64,000 nucleotides of DNA from Arbacia lixula (taxonomy: Eukaryota > Echinodermata > Echinoidea > Arbacioida > Arbaciidae): contig OZ022595.1 in NCBI GenBank assembly GCA_963669155.1, forward strand, positions 4,190,642 through 4,254,641, in the 5' to 3' direction. Shown here in pieces: positions 36,126 through 47,637 of the stretch. The notes below the pieces were generated by a model. That model had not been told where the DNA came from and did not search any database. It saw nothing but the letters and a program-made list of their open reading frames with translations. Numbering within the stretch: the stretch's first letter is position 1; each line of letters begins with the position of its first letter. The translations under genes and the position numbers were made by a program.

Positions 36126-36699
36126 CATTTAAAAAAAGATTGAGGCCTGTTTTTGAAAGCAAATAATATAAAAACTCCTTTGCGGCTTTCGAAAAAAATG
36201 AAAATATTTATTAAGAAACATATGATCTCAACCCCTGTCTAAAAAAAAATCCTGATCACTATGCTTATAGAAGACACCAGCAAAAGATCTCGCGAGCATG
36301 TCGCATTCCTTCATTATCTAGGTGCACCAAAATCTGCGCGTGAGATTTCGCGAGACTAAAAATAAAACGCTCACGATTTCTATAGAACGACCGAGCGCTG
36401 CCGATTGACAGCATATTTTGTTTGTTTGTATGGGATGGTATCGTGTAGATTTATTTGCATACCCGTTATCACAGACACTGTAGCCAGTGGTGTGCGACCG
36501 TGCTATTGATTGTAACATGTTCGGGCCGAACATTTTGAGGATTCGTGATTTAATCACAAATTAATCAAGCTTCTCAAATAGACAATACATGAATTTAAGA
36601 CCATTGGCAAGAAGATTGCTAACAATTACATTCTGAAGGCTTTTTTGCCTTCCCAGTACAGTATATGCCCTTTAATTAGGTAAAATAAACGCACACAAG

Positions 36700-36790
36700 C
36701 GTGCACGCACACACACACACATACTCACACGCACACACGCACACACACACACACATGCACACACACAAACACACACACACACACACACAT
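36700..36790. repeat. (CA)n microsatellite
   Basis: About 90 bases of CA/CG repeat with minor interruptions. Confidence 0.85.
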
Positions 36791-36828
36791 ACTACACCTT
36801 GAATGGACAGTCATAGTTTCGAAAAGAT

Positions 36829-37125
36829 CTACACACCGTGGCATACGAGTACAGAATGAATTGAGACATGTTTTGCAGGGAGGGTTCGTAATGGATCCAG
36901 GGGTAGTTTGGGTACCATTTGGCTTGAAACAGGCAGTAGTTTCATCATCATCTTTCGCCTCAGATGCTCCATCACCCTCAATAGCACTTTCTTCTGGTTG
37001 AACTTCCGGAAGAACAGTCCTATCTCCGATATCATCCGATTTTGACGTAGACGGCTGTTCGTCATCATGTTCTTCTTTCTCATCATGCTTGAAAAAGAAG
37101 TGATCTTTGATGTTTTCAACTTCTC
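36829..37125 (-). other. Open stretch, possible exon fragment, acidic
   Basis: Two minus-strand frames are open. One reads DHFFFKHDEKEEHDD, then EQPSTSKSDD, then a Cys-containing tail, ending in the CA repeat. An acidic PSTSK-type linker is common in regulatory proteins and transposases, but no domain is recognisable. It starts after a stop at 37124-37126 without a Met, so at most it would be an internal exon piece. The adjacent 37140-37370 is a known repeat. Confidence 0.15.
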
Positions 37126-37139
37126 ATTATGAGCCATCC

Positions 37140-37370
37140 TAAAATCCGAAAATCGATTCACGCTGTGAATTATGGCTTTTGAAAAGTTACAGTTTTGCCT
37201 CTAAAAAGTGCCCACTCACGCATGACTTATTGGATTAATGTGTTTTTTACACAGAAGTTAGTTAATAAGGTGAGAAACAATCCTGCCAAATTATTTTGCC
37301 CAAAACCTCTTCGATAAAAAGTTATGATATTTTGCTTAGTGAGGACAAACCACAAGATAACCACAAAATA
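37140..37370. repeat. Poly-C/G foldback family, single arm
   Basis: Inverted relative to the left arm at 2500-2740: tttgaaaagt, cagttttgcct, agtgcccactca, gcatgacttattggat, caatcctgccaaattatttt and aaagttatgatattttgctta. The poly-G run is not kept here. Confidence 0.55.
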
Positions 37371-37574
37371 CTTGTAAGATTTTTCTCTTTTTTACCGTCT
37401 GAATTGGATTTCACTGTGTGAATGCGGCTAATACATTTACCAATAAACACAATTACAATATTGATGAGGATTATTACCATCATCATCATAATTATTATTA
37501 TTAATATTATAATTGTTATCATTATTATTTTTACTATTACTGTATTATCATCATGATGACTTATTAAGTAAGCA

Positions 37575-37695
37575 AATATCATCCCCCCAAACCTGGGGTG
37601 GGGGGATGATTGTACATGCCATCCCCCTCAACCCCTCCTCCCTCTCCCCCCTCCCCCCCCCCCCCCCGCCCCCCGTTGTCTACGCCCCTGCATCT
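37575..37695. repeat. Poly-C repeat with tctacgcccctg end
   Basis: gggggatgattgtacatgcc, a C-rich run and ctacgcccctgcatc match in inverse the stretch at 43640-43725 (ccaggggcgtagat, then gcgtgtacaatcaccc). It is a dispersed repeat with a built-in C-run. Confidence 0.55.
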
Positions 37696-38534
37696 CGTGT
37701 ATCGATACCGCATCGGAATTTTCAGACAATTTGATTCTCACAACTCCGCAATAATTGATAAAATATCAGGTTGAAATAATTTGGTTTGGTTTGATTTGGT
37801 TAAATATGGGGCGAAGCATTGTTGAAAACGTTGATTAGTCGACGGCTTGATGTATAACGCATCATTTTCATGAAGATTGGTGTGCTACCAATCTCTCATT
37901 TTCTTCTGTTAAATCAATTAATCGATTTTCATTAATGCTTTCCATTTTGGTCATATTTTACAGATATTTATTTACAGATACCATGTTAATGATAGTCTAC
38001 GCAAACATGCCATTCTTGAAATAAATGTCTGAATCTTGAAAAAAGGGTTATCAAATGCATGTGATGATATTCACAACTGATGCAGCTGTCTCAATCAAAC
38101 GTATAATTAATCATGAAAAAATAAATAAGCGAACACGAGTAAATTTTCAACATTTAAACAGTGTTAAAATGTTGGATTGCTTAGACTAGACCTCTGATCA
38201 ACGGAATGCTCGAATGATCCTCAACATTTTGAAATATTTATTAACCTTTTTCATAAATCTTTCCTTTAATGGAGTGATGTTAAACAAGCAAACCCCTTTC
38301 CCCGCAAGCTGATTTTATGCTTAGCGAATTCTGAAGAAACGCAGCAGAAATGTTATCATAGAACGCGTAATGCAAATTTATTCACTTTTTCAGTCCTAAT
38401 TACGCAACTCAGCTTTCCACAAGTCACTATTGTTCTCAAGGATCATCCGATCGAGAACAATAAATATGACAGGGTCCGAGCAGTTCCAGCATTTAGAGCT
38501 GTGGTTAGATTTGTTACAAGGAGGGTTAAGCACA

Positions 38535-39205
38535 TGGATATCCAGCTGCCGTTTAATTAATGCAGATTCATTGTACTCTCCTGCTAGTCACAAAAGAACG
38601 CTTTACAAAGATTTTCTCTTTGATCCCCATGTTCGGATCCGCGATTCTCTGGATGATTTTTGCCTGGATTTGACGTATAAACAAAATCGGATGCGCAGAA
38701 GAATTTGGTGAAATATCCTCGCCCCATATGCTTGCACAGTTGTGACATTTAATACCTACGATGCATCTATGAAGATTCAATCGAGGAATAGTGTTACAAC
38801 ATGGCAAAATGGCTCTAAACGTGATATCAAGTTGCAGTATAAAAGTCTCAATTTCACAATGTTCCGCATTATACCTGCTTACAAAATTGCATGAAACGTT
38901 ACTTTCAGATATTTTCCTTTTGGAAAAGTAACATGAAAAACGTGGCCAACCGCGCCCAAACTAGTATTTCCATCTCAAAAAGGATAAAATTTCGTATTCG
39001 CTTGTCCTTATTAACTACATAATAAGCACTTATGTATGCATGTATAGGAATGCGTATGACCTATTATAAAAGGCAGGTGAACGTGACGCAATCGCGTATG
39101 CATCATATTGTTGAGAGCAGCTGCTAGTCATGAATATTAAGTGGCGGCATCATACCTTGTTCAAAGCGATGTATATCCATGTGCTTAAACATCCTTGGTA
39201 GTAAT
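38535..39205 (+). repeat. B repeat, main copy
   Basis: About 670 bases matching 46545-45795 in inverted orientation, with shorter copies at 27430-27620 and 40585-40650. On the plus strand a short frame (DDFCLDLTYKQNRMRRRIW, near 38655-38710) matches the other copy (NFCLDLTYNQNGMRRRIW), so part may once have been coding. The superfamily is not recognised. Confidence 0.6.
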
Positions 39206-39333
39206 AGCTTCGAGAATCACTTCAGTGCTAACTATCGGAGTTAGAGCTGAGGTTAGAGTTGTCATCGTGTCGAGAAACACGCCACTTATTTCACACAAAT
39301 CAGCATATGTCTTCGAGTTGTCTTCCCGTTCGT

Positions 39334-39983
39334 CACATTAAAGGTCCCTTGTCATCAAAATGTATATCGATATGTTGATGCAACATAATATGTGCATAAC
39401 AAAATCACTACCTGTTCAATGGAAATATGTGTCCTATATTTGAAAATAATTTTTCTTTATTTTTTCTCAGCACTGATAAGCCCCGCCTCCAAAATATCCT
39501 CCAGCTCAAGATTCCCCCTGTGACATCATCAAAGGTAGAATTTAGCAGGATAATAAGCAGAATTTATGCACAAACTAAACTTTGCAATGACTACCTCCAC
39601 CTGCTCTCAAGAGCATCACATGTCTTCACACAATACCATCTAGCAACCTTTCATGTGGGAATAATCGTTTCTTATGTCAGAAATGTGCTAGCTGTGTGAT
39701 GCTCTTATAAGCACTTGCAGGTAGTCATTGCAATGTTTATTTTGTGCATAAATTATGTCCATTATCCTGCTAATTTCTACCTTTGATGATGTCACAGGGG
39801 GAATCTCGAGTTGGAGGATATTTTGGAGGCGGGGCTTATCAATGCTGAGAAAAAATATAGATAAATTATTATAAAATATAGGAAACATATTTCCATTGAA
39901 CAGTTAGTGATTTTGTCATATACATATTAAGTTGTATCAACAGACGTCCACATATATTTTGATGACAGGGGCCCTTTAATGTG
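39334..39983. mobile_element. Long-TIR MITE with cacattaaagg ends
   Basis: Termini cacattaaaggtcccttgtc and gacaggggccctttaatgtg are inverted, and inverted arms of about 270 bases follow (aagccccgcctccaaaatat against atattttggaggcggggctt; cctgtgacatcatcaaaggt against acctttgatgatgtcacagg). The centre is about 100 bases with agagcatcaca words. There is a TTAA at each end (39338-39341 and 39976-39979), which would suit a piggyBac-like target, but this is unproven. Non-coding. Confidence 0.7.
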
Positions 39984-40737
39984 TACCTGCACCTCTGAGC
40001 AGAAAACATAGAAATATCTTCTTGGTGAGCTTATGTCCCACAAGTTGAATTAACTCTAGGCTATGCGTGTCAGACAATATGTTGTTCTGTGTGAGTTGTA
40101 GGTAGGTATTATCTGTGCGGACACGCATCAAGAGCGCAGAAAGGATTAAGACTGGAAATGAGACGTCACCCTCTTGCACAAATCCAAAGACCACTTCCGA
40201 CGATTCAGCAACACGCACAGCCGTATGATTAATCGGATCGTATAGTGTATGGTGGCCTTTAAACAAATATGCAATGCGAAACTAATAAATACACGCTTGC
40301 TGAAAAGGTGTTGGCGTCAGGAGATCCAATGGCTGGTCGCCTTGTAAAGTCAGTCAGCATGCAGATAACCTTGATGAGAGTCACATTAGCATGCCAGGCA
40401 CTTTATTTTACCCCGGTCCGCAACGAAGTCATGATCATTATAAATGCCTTATTATCAGGAAAGCTTTCCGCACTACCATAATTGTTCACAACATATGGTT
40501 GACTGTTCGCATCATCGTTAAAACTAATTAGTGCAAATAATTAATGTAATAGATACACGTGCAGAGTCATGCAGCGCCAGAAGAAATGGACATCTTTGTC
40601 TAGCATTCTTTCGTGACTAGAAGGTGAGAACAATCAATCTGCATTAACTTCACTAGTGATAGTACTTTATTCACTTACATATTCTTGGTATGATTAGGGC
40701 AGGGACCTTGCGGTGTCTGGGCATTGTTTTCAATCAT

Positions 40738-40965
40738 CCATTTTCGTAATGTATTCACAACTTTCCCCCTTACTGCTTGCTGACGCGTTATTACATCCAC
40801 CTGTATTTTATTATTCAATTTCAATGGATGGAACACACTCTGAATCTATTAGTTGTTGCTGCTTGGACAATCCTCGGACAAGCTTTGGGGTTACCATTCG
40901 TAACATTTGGTTTGAATGACGTGAATAAAATTTGCATACATAACGAAAATGGTTATATTCAATTC
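40738..40965. mobile_element. Central fragment of the ggttactaaattag MITE
   Basis: ttttcgtaatgtattcacaa, gacgcgttatta, acacactctgaatctattag and ggacaagctttggggtt match the middle of 10085-10702 (10290-10490). Neither tip is present. Confidence 0.65.
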
Positions 40966-42489
40966 AGAGGACAGTCGAAGATGTTCATTTGTGTGGCATG
41001 TCTGGAATGGAGTCACTAGTCATACACACAAATCACATTGCGGTGCATTTTGTCTGGCACAAGGAAAGTTCATTCCGATTTCCGGGGCACGGTATTAACC
41101 GGGGTGGCTCACATATACAATGGGAATAACATTCAGTCAGGCGTGACACTGATTAAAATGGTACATGCATAATGAGCTAGGCTCTCTTCTGCGAAAGGTG
41201 ACTTTGCTGACGACATTGTATTCATAACTTTGACATTTTTAATAACTATAACATACACATGACTGGTAAGCCGTCCAATATATGTTGCCGTTTGCTAACG
41301 ACATGTTTAATGATCTAAAGATTGAGGACTTGGGGTGGTATAAGCCCTTGAAAGGTTAATCACGGTTGATGTACATAATGACGGGGGAATTAAAGAGGAA
41401 TTCTTGTCTGGCTACAGCGACATTATGAACTAGTTTAGCATTATCTCATATCCATACGTCATTGTATAACTGAAATGCGTGTATGAGTATGTATGTGCAG
41501 AGAGGTGGTAAGGAATGGGGTCAGCACGAATTGTGATTTATTCCTACAGCAGCCGCGTGCATTGATATCACAATGAAATACTCTACGCGTTTGGCTCTTT
41601 GATCGAGGGTGATCCTCCGCCAAACAAACATGACAAATTTTGGATGCATTTAGAGGAATATTCTGTATGCGCATACGATTTCAGAACCACTTCATGTAGT
41701 GAAGTGCATGTGCAGTTGTAGAACATCGTATAATGATACGATTCTGTGAATTTCAGATTATATTGTTGCTTCGTGTGTGTTTTTTTTATAAATCAAGAAT
41801 ACTGTCGAAAACATGTCAGAAATATGCCTCCATATCGCACATTGGGCAATCATATTTCCTTACAATATCTTGTAAATCGTTTATTGAGTGTTTCACCTTC
41901 CATGGAAACAATCTCGATTTCATGTCCGGAGATGTCCGAAAAAGTTACGGACCAAATTCTTTCTACAATTTTATCAAAATTCCCCTTCGCTCACGCCCAA
42001 TCTAATTTCCAGTGTGTGTAATAAGATCAGATATGAACTCCCAGCGAAGGCTGAACGGTTGACATATTTCTCAAACCAGATTTTCTTTTGTTATTCAGAG
42101 GAAGGCACTGCCTAATTAGAAATACAGCGTATTGGGTGAAACACCTGAATGTCTTGAATTTTTATGAGGGGGCGGTCATAATAGATTAAAGGAAGTCTAT
42201 CCGAGTGCAGTCCATCCATGATACGTCCATGATTTAAGATCGTTACCTGATTACATCAACTGAGTAATCATATTTGATATTTTCAGCTATTTTATTGTAA
42301 TTAATTTGTACTTACACACACATACATATCCTTTGCATGATTGTTTTGTTTCATTTTTTTCAATACATTAAAACTGACTGCATGAATTTAATTTGTATTA
42401 GATGGAATCATAATAAAAATCGTTGAAAAGAAATGTTTATATGCGTATAGACAAAACTGGTATGCTGATAAGAGTCAAATGAACGGTAA

Positions 42490-42712
42490 ATGAATAGACT
42501 ATCTTCGTTATATATGAGCACTTTATGCACGTCTTGTAATAATACACCACAAATGGCAATCCCAAAGCTTGACAAAAATGTTGTCCGAGAACCAACAAAT
42601 AATATGTTCAGAGTGTCCCACCCTTTGAAACTGAATCAATAGATACAGGTGAATGCAATAACGCGTTATTACGAAGCTAGGAGGAAAGTCATGAACACAT
42701 TAGGAACTATTT
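42490..42712. mobile_element. Central fragment of the ggttactaaattag MITE, inverted
   Basis: ggcaatcccaaagcttgaca, gaatcaatagatacaggtga and gcaataacgcgttattacg match the complement of the MITE centre. More diverged than the other copies. Confidence 0.55.
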
Positions 42713-43382
42713 CTTCATGTTGCTCCAACACGTCGTGACTTATAAACACAGATAATCATTCATTCTTTTGTAATGTGCTACGTACAAGAATACTCACCGC
42801 TTGCTCGTTTGCATTGCACATATCATACAACGACTACATACCCATGCACATGAGACTTGGGAGGTTTCTTACCGTAATTTCATATGTGTTGACCTCTTCA
42901 AGGTGAATAGACGAGGGCGTAGACGAGGTTATAAAAAGTACGCAGTGGTGATGGCTGCGCGGTATGGTACGACCTGATCTTCCACAATTATCTCTGTTGT
43001 CTTTACAACGCGATCGCTTTACTCTCGGTAACAATTGTGGCGATTGAGCACCGAGACGGTTCACTCAGAAATGAAAACGTCACCAGGCGTTAAAACGGAG
43101 GCAGTGGGGATCCGATTAATGGTCTGTCATCATTTATACCGGCGTGCTATATGAAGTGCGCGCAAAATTATGACACCATTCCCGCCGAGCTCAGTATTTA
43201 AGTACATGTCGTGTCATACCATGGTACAATGATCTATGTTCACCACCCCTCCCACCTCTCTCTCGCGCGCGCTTTCTGTATCACCGTTCCTCTGTCCCCC
43301 TCTCTTTCCCCATTTCTGCCTATCTCCGTTTTTTCTCTCTATCACTGTCACTCCTCTCCCCACTCCCGCTCTCTACTCTCCT

Positions 43383-43434
43383 ATGTATGTATGTATGTAT
43401 GTATGTATGTATGTATGTATGTATGTATGTATAT
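43383..43434. repeat. (ATGT)n microsatellite
   Basis: About 13 perfect ATGT units, followed by TA repeats. Confidence 0.9.
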
Positions 43435-43527
43435 ATATATGTATGTATACATGCATATATCCCACTTTATCCCCCCCCCTCTCTCTCTCTCCCAGGCCCC
43501 CCCCCCCCCCCACCTGCTCTTTCTCTC

Positions 43528-43567
<40 letters not shown>

Positions 43568-43639
43568 CCTCACTATCTATCTCGATGTCCCTCTTCCTCG
43601 CATGTGTGATTGAATTGCACACATGGCTGATTACATAAA

Positions 43640-43726
43640 CATCCAGGGGCGTAGATATCGGAGGCGGGGGTATGTCCCCATACTCATATTTTGGGTGAAG
43701 GTGGCGTGTACAATCACCCCCCCCCC

Positions 43727-43764
<38 letters not shown>

Positions 43765-43775
43765 CGCGCGCGCAC
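43640..43775. repeat. caggggcgtagat repeat with C-run and (CA)n
   Basis: Inverted relative of 37575-37695, ending in a C-run (43719-43729) that passes into CA repeats. Confidence 0.55.
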
Positions 43776-43944
43776 GCACATAGCAATGGAATCATTTTGT
43801 AAAGTACAGCTAAATGTCGGTGGCGCGCATGGGACATCAAATCATTGTAGTGATTGTGGAATGCTTTTCACATTCATTAGCACGCTTATAGTATCCATAC
43901 AGATGTTTGAATATATTATGCACGAGTTATCCATCCTTCCTAGC

Positions 43945-44215
43945 ATAAACACAACAAAAAAGTAGCCCCCCTCCCCCTGAGCAAAATAGCATAAGTTTTT
44001 ATAGAAGAGGTTTTATGGCAACATAATTTAGCAGGATTGTTCCTTAACTTATTGACTAACTTATGTATGAAAATCACATTGATCCAATTAGTCATGCATG
44101 AGTGGGCAAATTCTAAAGGCAAAAATGTCACTTTTCAAAAGTCACAAGGGTAATTTAGGGATTCTGTCATATGAATTTTGATGAATTCCATTTCTGGTGC
44201 ATAAATTGGCATGGA
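43945..44215. repeat. Poly-C foldback family, single arm
   Basis: Close match to 2505-2770: acaacaaaaaagtag, then ccccctccccctgagcaaaa, ggattgttccttaa, ttattgactaactt, gatccaattagtcatgcat, cttttcaaaagtcacaa and gaattccatttctggtgcat. Confidence 0.7.
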
Positions 44216-44499
44216 CCAGACCTACTGCCGGTCCATGGATAGATTCCAGACATGCGTGTCTTAAAGGTGTTCAGTTTGTCATAATAAGCGCTTCAAAACT
44301 CCTTCTGACAAGCATCGAAATTCAGAATTATTTTATCATGAATAAGGCAATTCCCTTTCAAGACCCACTTCCGTCTTGAGATGAGCAAACACAATATGTG
44401 AAAGTTTTTTTTCTTCTCACGTAGTTACATTAATGTATGTGAAAATCGTATGATTTTTAACAGATTAAAGATGCTTTATGTTGTTTCAAAAAGGGAAAC

Positions 44500-44640
44500 A
44501 AGCTCCCCTTACTACACTCCCTATTCTTGGAGGTCGATCGTCTTGTCACCCGATGGGAGCAGTGATTTTGCCGCCCCCCCCCCCCTCCCTCAGGACAAAA
44601 ATCCTGCGTACGGCCTTGCGTTTGGGTGATACGAATAACA
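44500..44640. repeat. Repeat with poly-C and caggatttttgtcctg
   Basis: A gggagcagtgattttg stretch, a C-run (44573-44586) and tcaggacaaaaatcctgcgt. The last word is itself a short palindrome. No gene. Confidence 0.35.
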
Positions 44641-45428
44641 TTAGACACGTGCAGTTTGGGAGCAGTTTACGAACAGTGCCTCTCTTTAGTCTAGATCAAA
44701 ACTACAAAATCCCCCAACCGTGGGAGGGCAGACACCCCCGTTTGTTGACATGTCAAGTACATGATGAGCCTCATGAAATGAGCAAGAAAAATGGAAATTT
44801 ATGATCTCATGTCAACTCCGTGAATTAGATTCATGCACATACGAATTAGATCAGCCACATTTGACGGTTGGCTGGCCTCGCTATTTTGTAAATCTCAGCT
44901 TTCATGATTCTTCCATATTAGTACAAAGCAGACAATACAAACACACCGACAATCTACCATTGTGTTCTCATTGGAGTCGCCATCGAAGCTATTCAAGAAA
45001 GGGGAAAACACGGGATAAATGTTTTGACGCTGGGGAAAATAATTGCGTTTCAGGGTAGTTGCTCACTTTGAAAAAATCTCGTAGAAGCTACGAAATGCTG
45101 CAGTCGATCGTCGATGAATTCGTATTATACAATCAAACTCTCAAAATGTGATCGATGGCCTTCTCGTTTATTTGTAGACAGTGACATGAACGACGGCGAC
45201 AACTAAGAACGCCGGGGAGGGGGGGGGGGGGGGGGGTATCCATGCGATGCGAAAAAGAACTTATAAAAAATCTCTAACTTATAAAAACTACGAGAATCTC
45301 TAAACACAATATTCCCACCCGGTTGGCATGCGCTCCCTCGTATATAATCAAAAGCTCGTAATTTGTCATTATTCATTTAATTTCCTCTTGCTTCCTGTCA
45401 CATTAGTGGGGGATACTCCCCCTACTAA

Positions 45429-45761
45429 TATATACTCGCACAGAGTGATGTTTTTAACTTCGAAAAACTGAAAACATTCTTTATCAGAGCTTTAGACGAA
45501 AGGCAAATCATTCCAAACATCCAGACGCTGATAGTAGCACTTGGAAATGTCGACCAGGCAACACAAGAGCATGACAAACCATCAAAATATTTTTTAAAAC
45601 ATGTTAATGAAATTGACGGAAACGTGTCCATGTTTGACTGTAAACATGTTATTTTGACTTGGAGAAATATAAGCCATGAACATGCTAAATTATTTCAATT
45701 ACACAACCCATTTAACGAAACCAAAAATGTACTGCTTCTCATCATACCCTATTGCAAATGA
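45429..45761 (+). CDS. Unknown coding repeat, copy A (fragment)
   Basis: An open frame of about 110 codons without a certain start reads KLKTFFIRALDERQIIPNIQ, TLIVALGNVDQATQEHDKP, KYFLKHVNEIDGNVSMFD and HVILTWRNISHEHAKL, then stops at 45759-45761. A second copy at about 46545-46830 shows clear protein-level similarity (YVTELDGNLSVLDCEYVIW, TWRNRSHERAE) but is broken by stops. Changes are often conservative, suggesting past selection on the protein. The family is not recognised; it is probably part of a mobile-element protein. The two copies are separated by an inverted B repeat. Confidence 0.35.
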   Translation, partial: YILAQSDVFNFEKLKTFFIRALDERQIIPNIQTLIVALGNVDQATQEHDKPSKYFLKHVNEIDGNVSMFDCKHVILTWRNISHEHAKLFQLHNPFNETKNVLLLIIPYCK

Positions 45762-45794
45762 CGAACTGTAATCACGCTTCATCAGAGCAAGGAT

Positions 45795-46545
45795 GTTTAA
45801 GCACATGGATATGCATCGCTTTGAACGAGGTTTGATTCCGCCACTTAATATTCATGACTAGCAGCTGCTCTCAATAATATGATGCATACGCGATTGCGTC
45901 ACGTTCACTTGGATTTTATAATAGGTCATGCGCATTCCTATACATGCATACATTTTTAATAGGTCATACGCATTCCTATACATGCATACATTTCAGCTTT
46001 CGTTGCTGAACTTTGAATTTTGTCACTAAGTGCTTGTTATTTAGTTAATAAGGACAAGCGAATACGAAATTTGATACATTTTGAGATGGAAATGCTAGCT
46101 TGGGCGCGGCTGGGCACGTTTTTCATGTTACTTGTCTGAAAGGAAAATATCTGAAAGTAACGTTTCATGCAATTTTTTTAAGCAGGTATGATGCGGAACA
46201 TTGTGAAATTGAGACTTTTATACTGCAACTTCATATCACGTTTAGCGCCTTTTTTGCTATATTGTAACACTATTCCTTGATTGAATCTTTGTAGATGCGT
46301 CGTAGGTATTACATGCCACAACTATGCAAGCATATGGGGTGAGGATATTTCCCCAAATTCTTCTGCGCATCCCATTTTGGTTATACGTCAAATCCAGGCA
46401 AAAATTATCCAGAGTTTCGGCGGATTCGAACATGGGGGGGGGGGGGGTCAAAGAGAAAATCATTGTAAAGCATTTTTTTGTGACTAGAAGGAGAGGACAA
46501 TGAATCTGCATCAATGAAACGGCAGTTGGATATCCATTGGCGAAA
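45795..46545 (-). repeat. B repeat, inverted copy
   Basis: Reverse complement of 38535-39205 in the same block order (atgtttaagcacatggatat at 45795 corresponds to the far end of the other copy). It carries an internal 47-base duplication (taataggtcat-cgcattcc at about 45921 and 45958) and a 13-base poly-G (46434-46447). Confidence 0.65.
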
Positions 46546-46830
46546 CAGCCTTGATCAGAGCCATAGACGAGAAGACATAATCAGCACATACATCCAAACA
46601 CACATGGGCATGTAAAACCAAAAAAGTAGTTTTTTTTTCATATATAATTCAGTTTAGAAAAACAAAGGTAGTTGTAAAAATACGTCACTGAACTTGATGG
46701 AAACCTGTCTGTGCTTGATTGCGAATATGTAATTTGGACGTGGAGAAACAGAAGCCATGAACGTGCTGAAAACAGTTGATTACACACCCCATTGATAGAA
46801 AGCAAAACAGGACAGCTACTGCTAACAGCC
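46545..46830 (+). pseudogene. Unknown coding repeat, copy A' (broken)
   Basis: Similar at protein level to 45429-45761 (see that entry) but with in-frame stops, for example after SHERAENS. It is a decayed paralogue of the same unknown element. Confidence 0.35.
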
Positions 46831-46929
46831 TACCAAAGCAAACTAGACAAACAGTTATAGTGTTATAGTATTTATATTGTTTTCTATGTATTATGACCAT
46901 TTGTTATTGTATTTATCTTGTTTCAATGT

Positions 46930-47075
46930 ATTATAATTATTTGTTATTGTATTTATTTTGTTTATATGTAGTGTAATTTCTTTGTGCAGGTCCCCGTGAT
47001 AGAGCAGGGTTTTTTTTTATAACTGAAAGGGCTACCTTGTTGAAATGAAACTGAATAAATAAATAAACATTTAAC
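46930..47075 (+). mobile_element. LINE 3' tail
   Basis: gtccccgtgatagagcaggg, then gaaagggctaccttgttgaa, then an aataaataaataaac tail. Very similar to 59705-59790 (agtcccgtggtagaacag, gaaggggctaccctggg, aataaaa tail). Such endings are typical of animal CR1/L2-type LINE 3' UTRs. No coding part is attached. Confidence 0.5.
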
Positions 47076-47219
47076 TTCTCATATCGTTTAATATGCCAAT
47101 GACAATGAAAGAAACAAGACATTATCAAAATATACTTTTAAACAGATATTCAGAATACAACGATTTGGCTGAAAAGATATTACTTGACAACGTTGTGAGC
47201 TTGTTCAAACATATGGTGA

Positions 47220-47637
47220 GTTGACGTACTTCTTGTCGTAGATGAAGCTATCACAGTTCGTCGGTCTACCACATTCACTGCAAAGACTGTCAGCAGTCCT
47301 ACATCGGGGAAAGATGGAGGAAGGAAAGCTGAGCGCCAACAAGAAGCGGAACAAATAGGCTCGGCTCACTTTGCTAGAGGCAAGAGGAAGGAAGCGACGT
47401 CGCAAGTTCGCCAGTCAGCCATTAATGACCACGAGGCCACGAACAACCACCCCATTAACTGGCGTAACTCGCAATTCCATGAGGTTTTCTATGTGGATAA
47501 GGGAACAATTCACATACGCACTGAAAGGGGAAGAACTGTTATCCATGACATGGGCCAGCACAATCTTTCTCCTACGACTCCATTCTTTCAGACCAACATA
47601 CTGCAATAGCTCCATCTATGACGAGAAGTACGTCAAC
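47220..47637 (+). mobile_element. Penelope-like element GIY-YIG endonuclease remnant between inverted repeats
   Basis: Translated in pieces, it gives VYHIHCKDCQQSYIGE (GIY-YIG-type core, about 47265-47312), then SAINDHEATNNHPINW (near 47430) and GTIHIRTERGR, HDMGQHNLSPTTPFF (to about 47590). This matches the order of the C-terminal endonuclease of Penelope-like retroelements. Frameshifts make it inactive, and the reverse transcriptase is absent. A 32-bp imperfect inverted repeat (47220-47251 and 47606-47637, three mismatches) brackets it. Confidence 0.65.

Larger units (their letters stand above)
39984..43944. other. Intergenic region with MITE fragments and microsatellites
   Basis: No gene is supported. 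Contents: a B-repeat scrap (40585-40650), two central MITE fragments (40738-40965, 42490-42712), AT-rich unique DNA, CT-rich tracts (43250-43385, 43475-43570), a tetranucleotide repeat (43383-43434), C-runs near 43495 and 43718, and a CA tract (43732-43775). Open frames at 41733-42115 show no domain. Confidence 0.45.

Noticed and set aside
36318-36557. Minus-strand 79-codon frame
   Set aside because: It falls in a region repeated at the start of the window and lacks any domain.
41733-42115. Three overlapping plus-strand frames of 75-91 codons
   Set aside because: Overlapping frames of similar length with no domain, no codon-bias evidence and no paralogue in the window.
43100-43200. GTATAAAT box and GC-richer DNA as a minus-strand promoter
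   Set aside because: No exon with a start codon or coherent frame follows on the minus strand.
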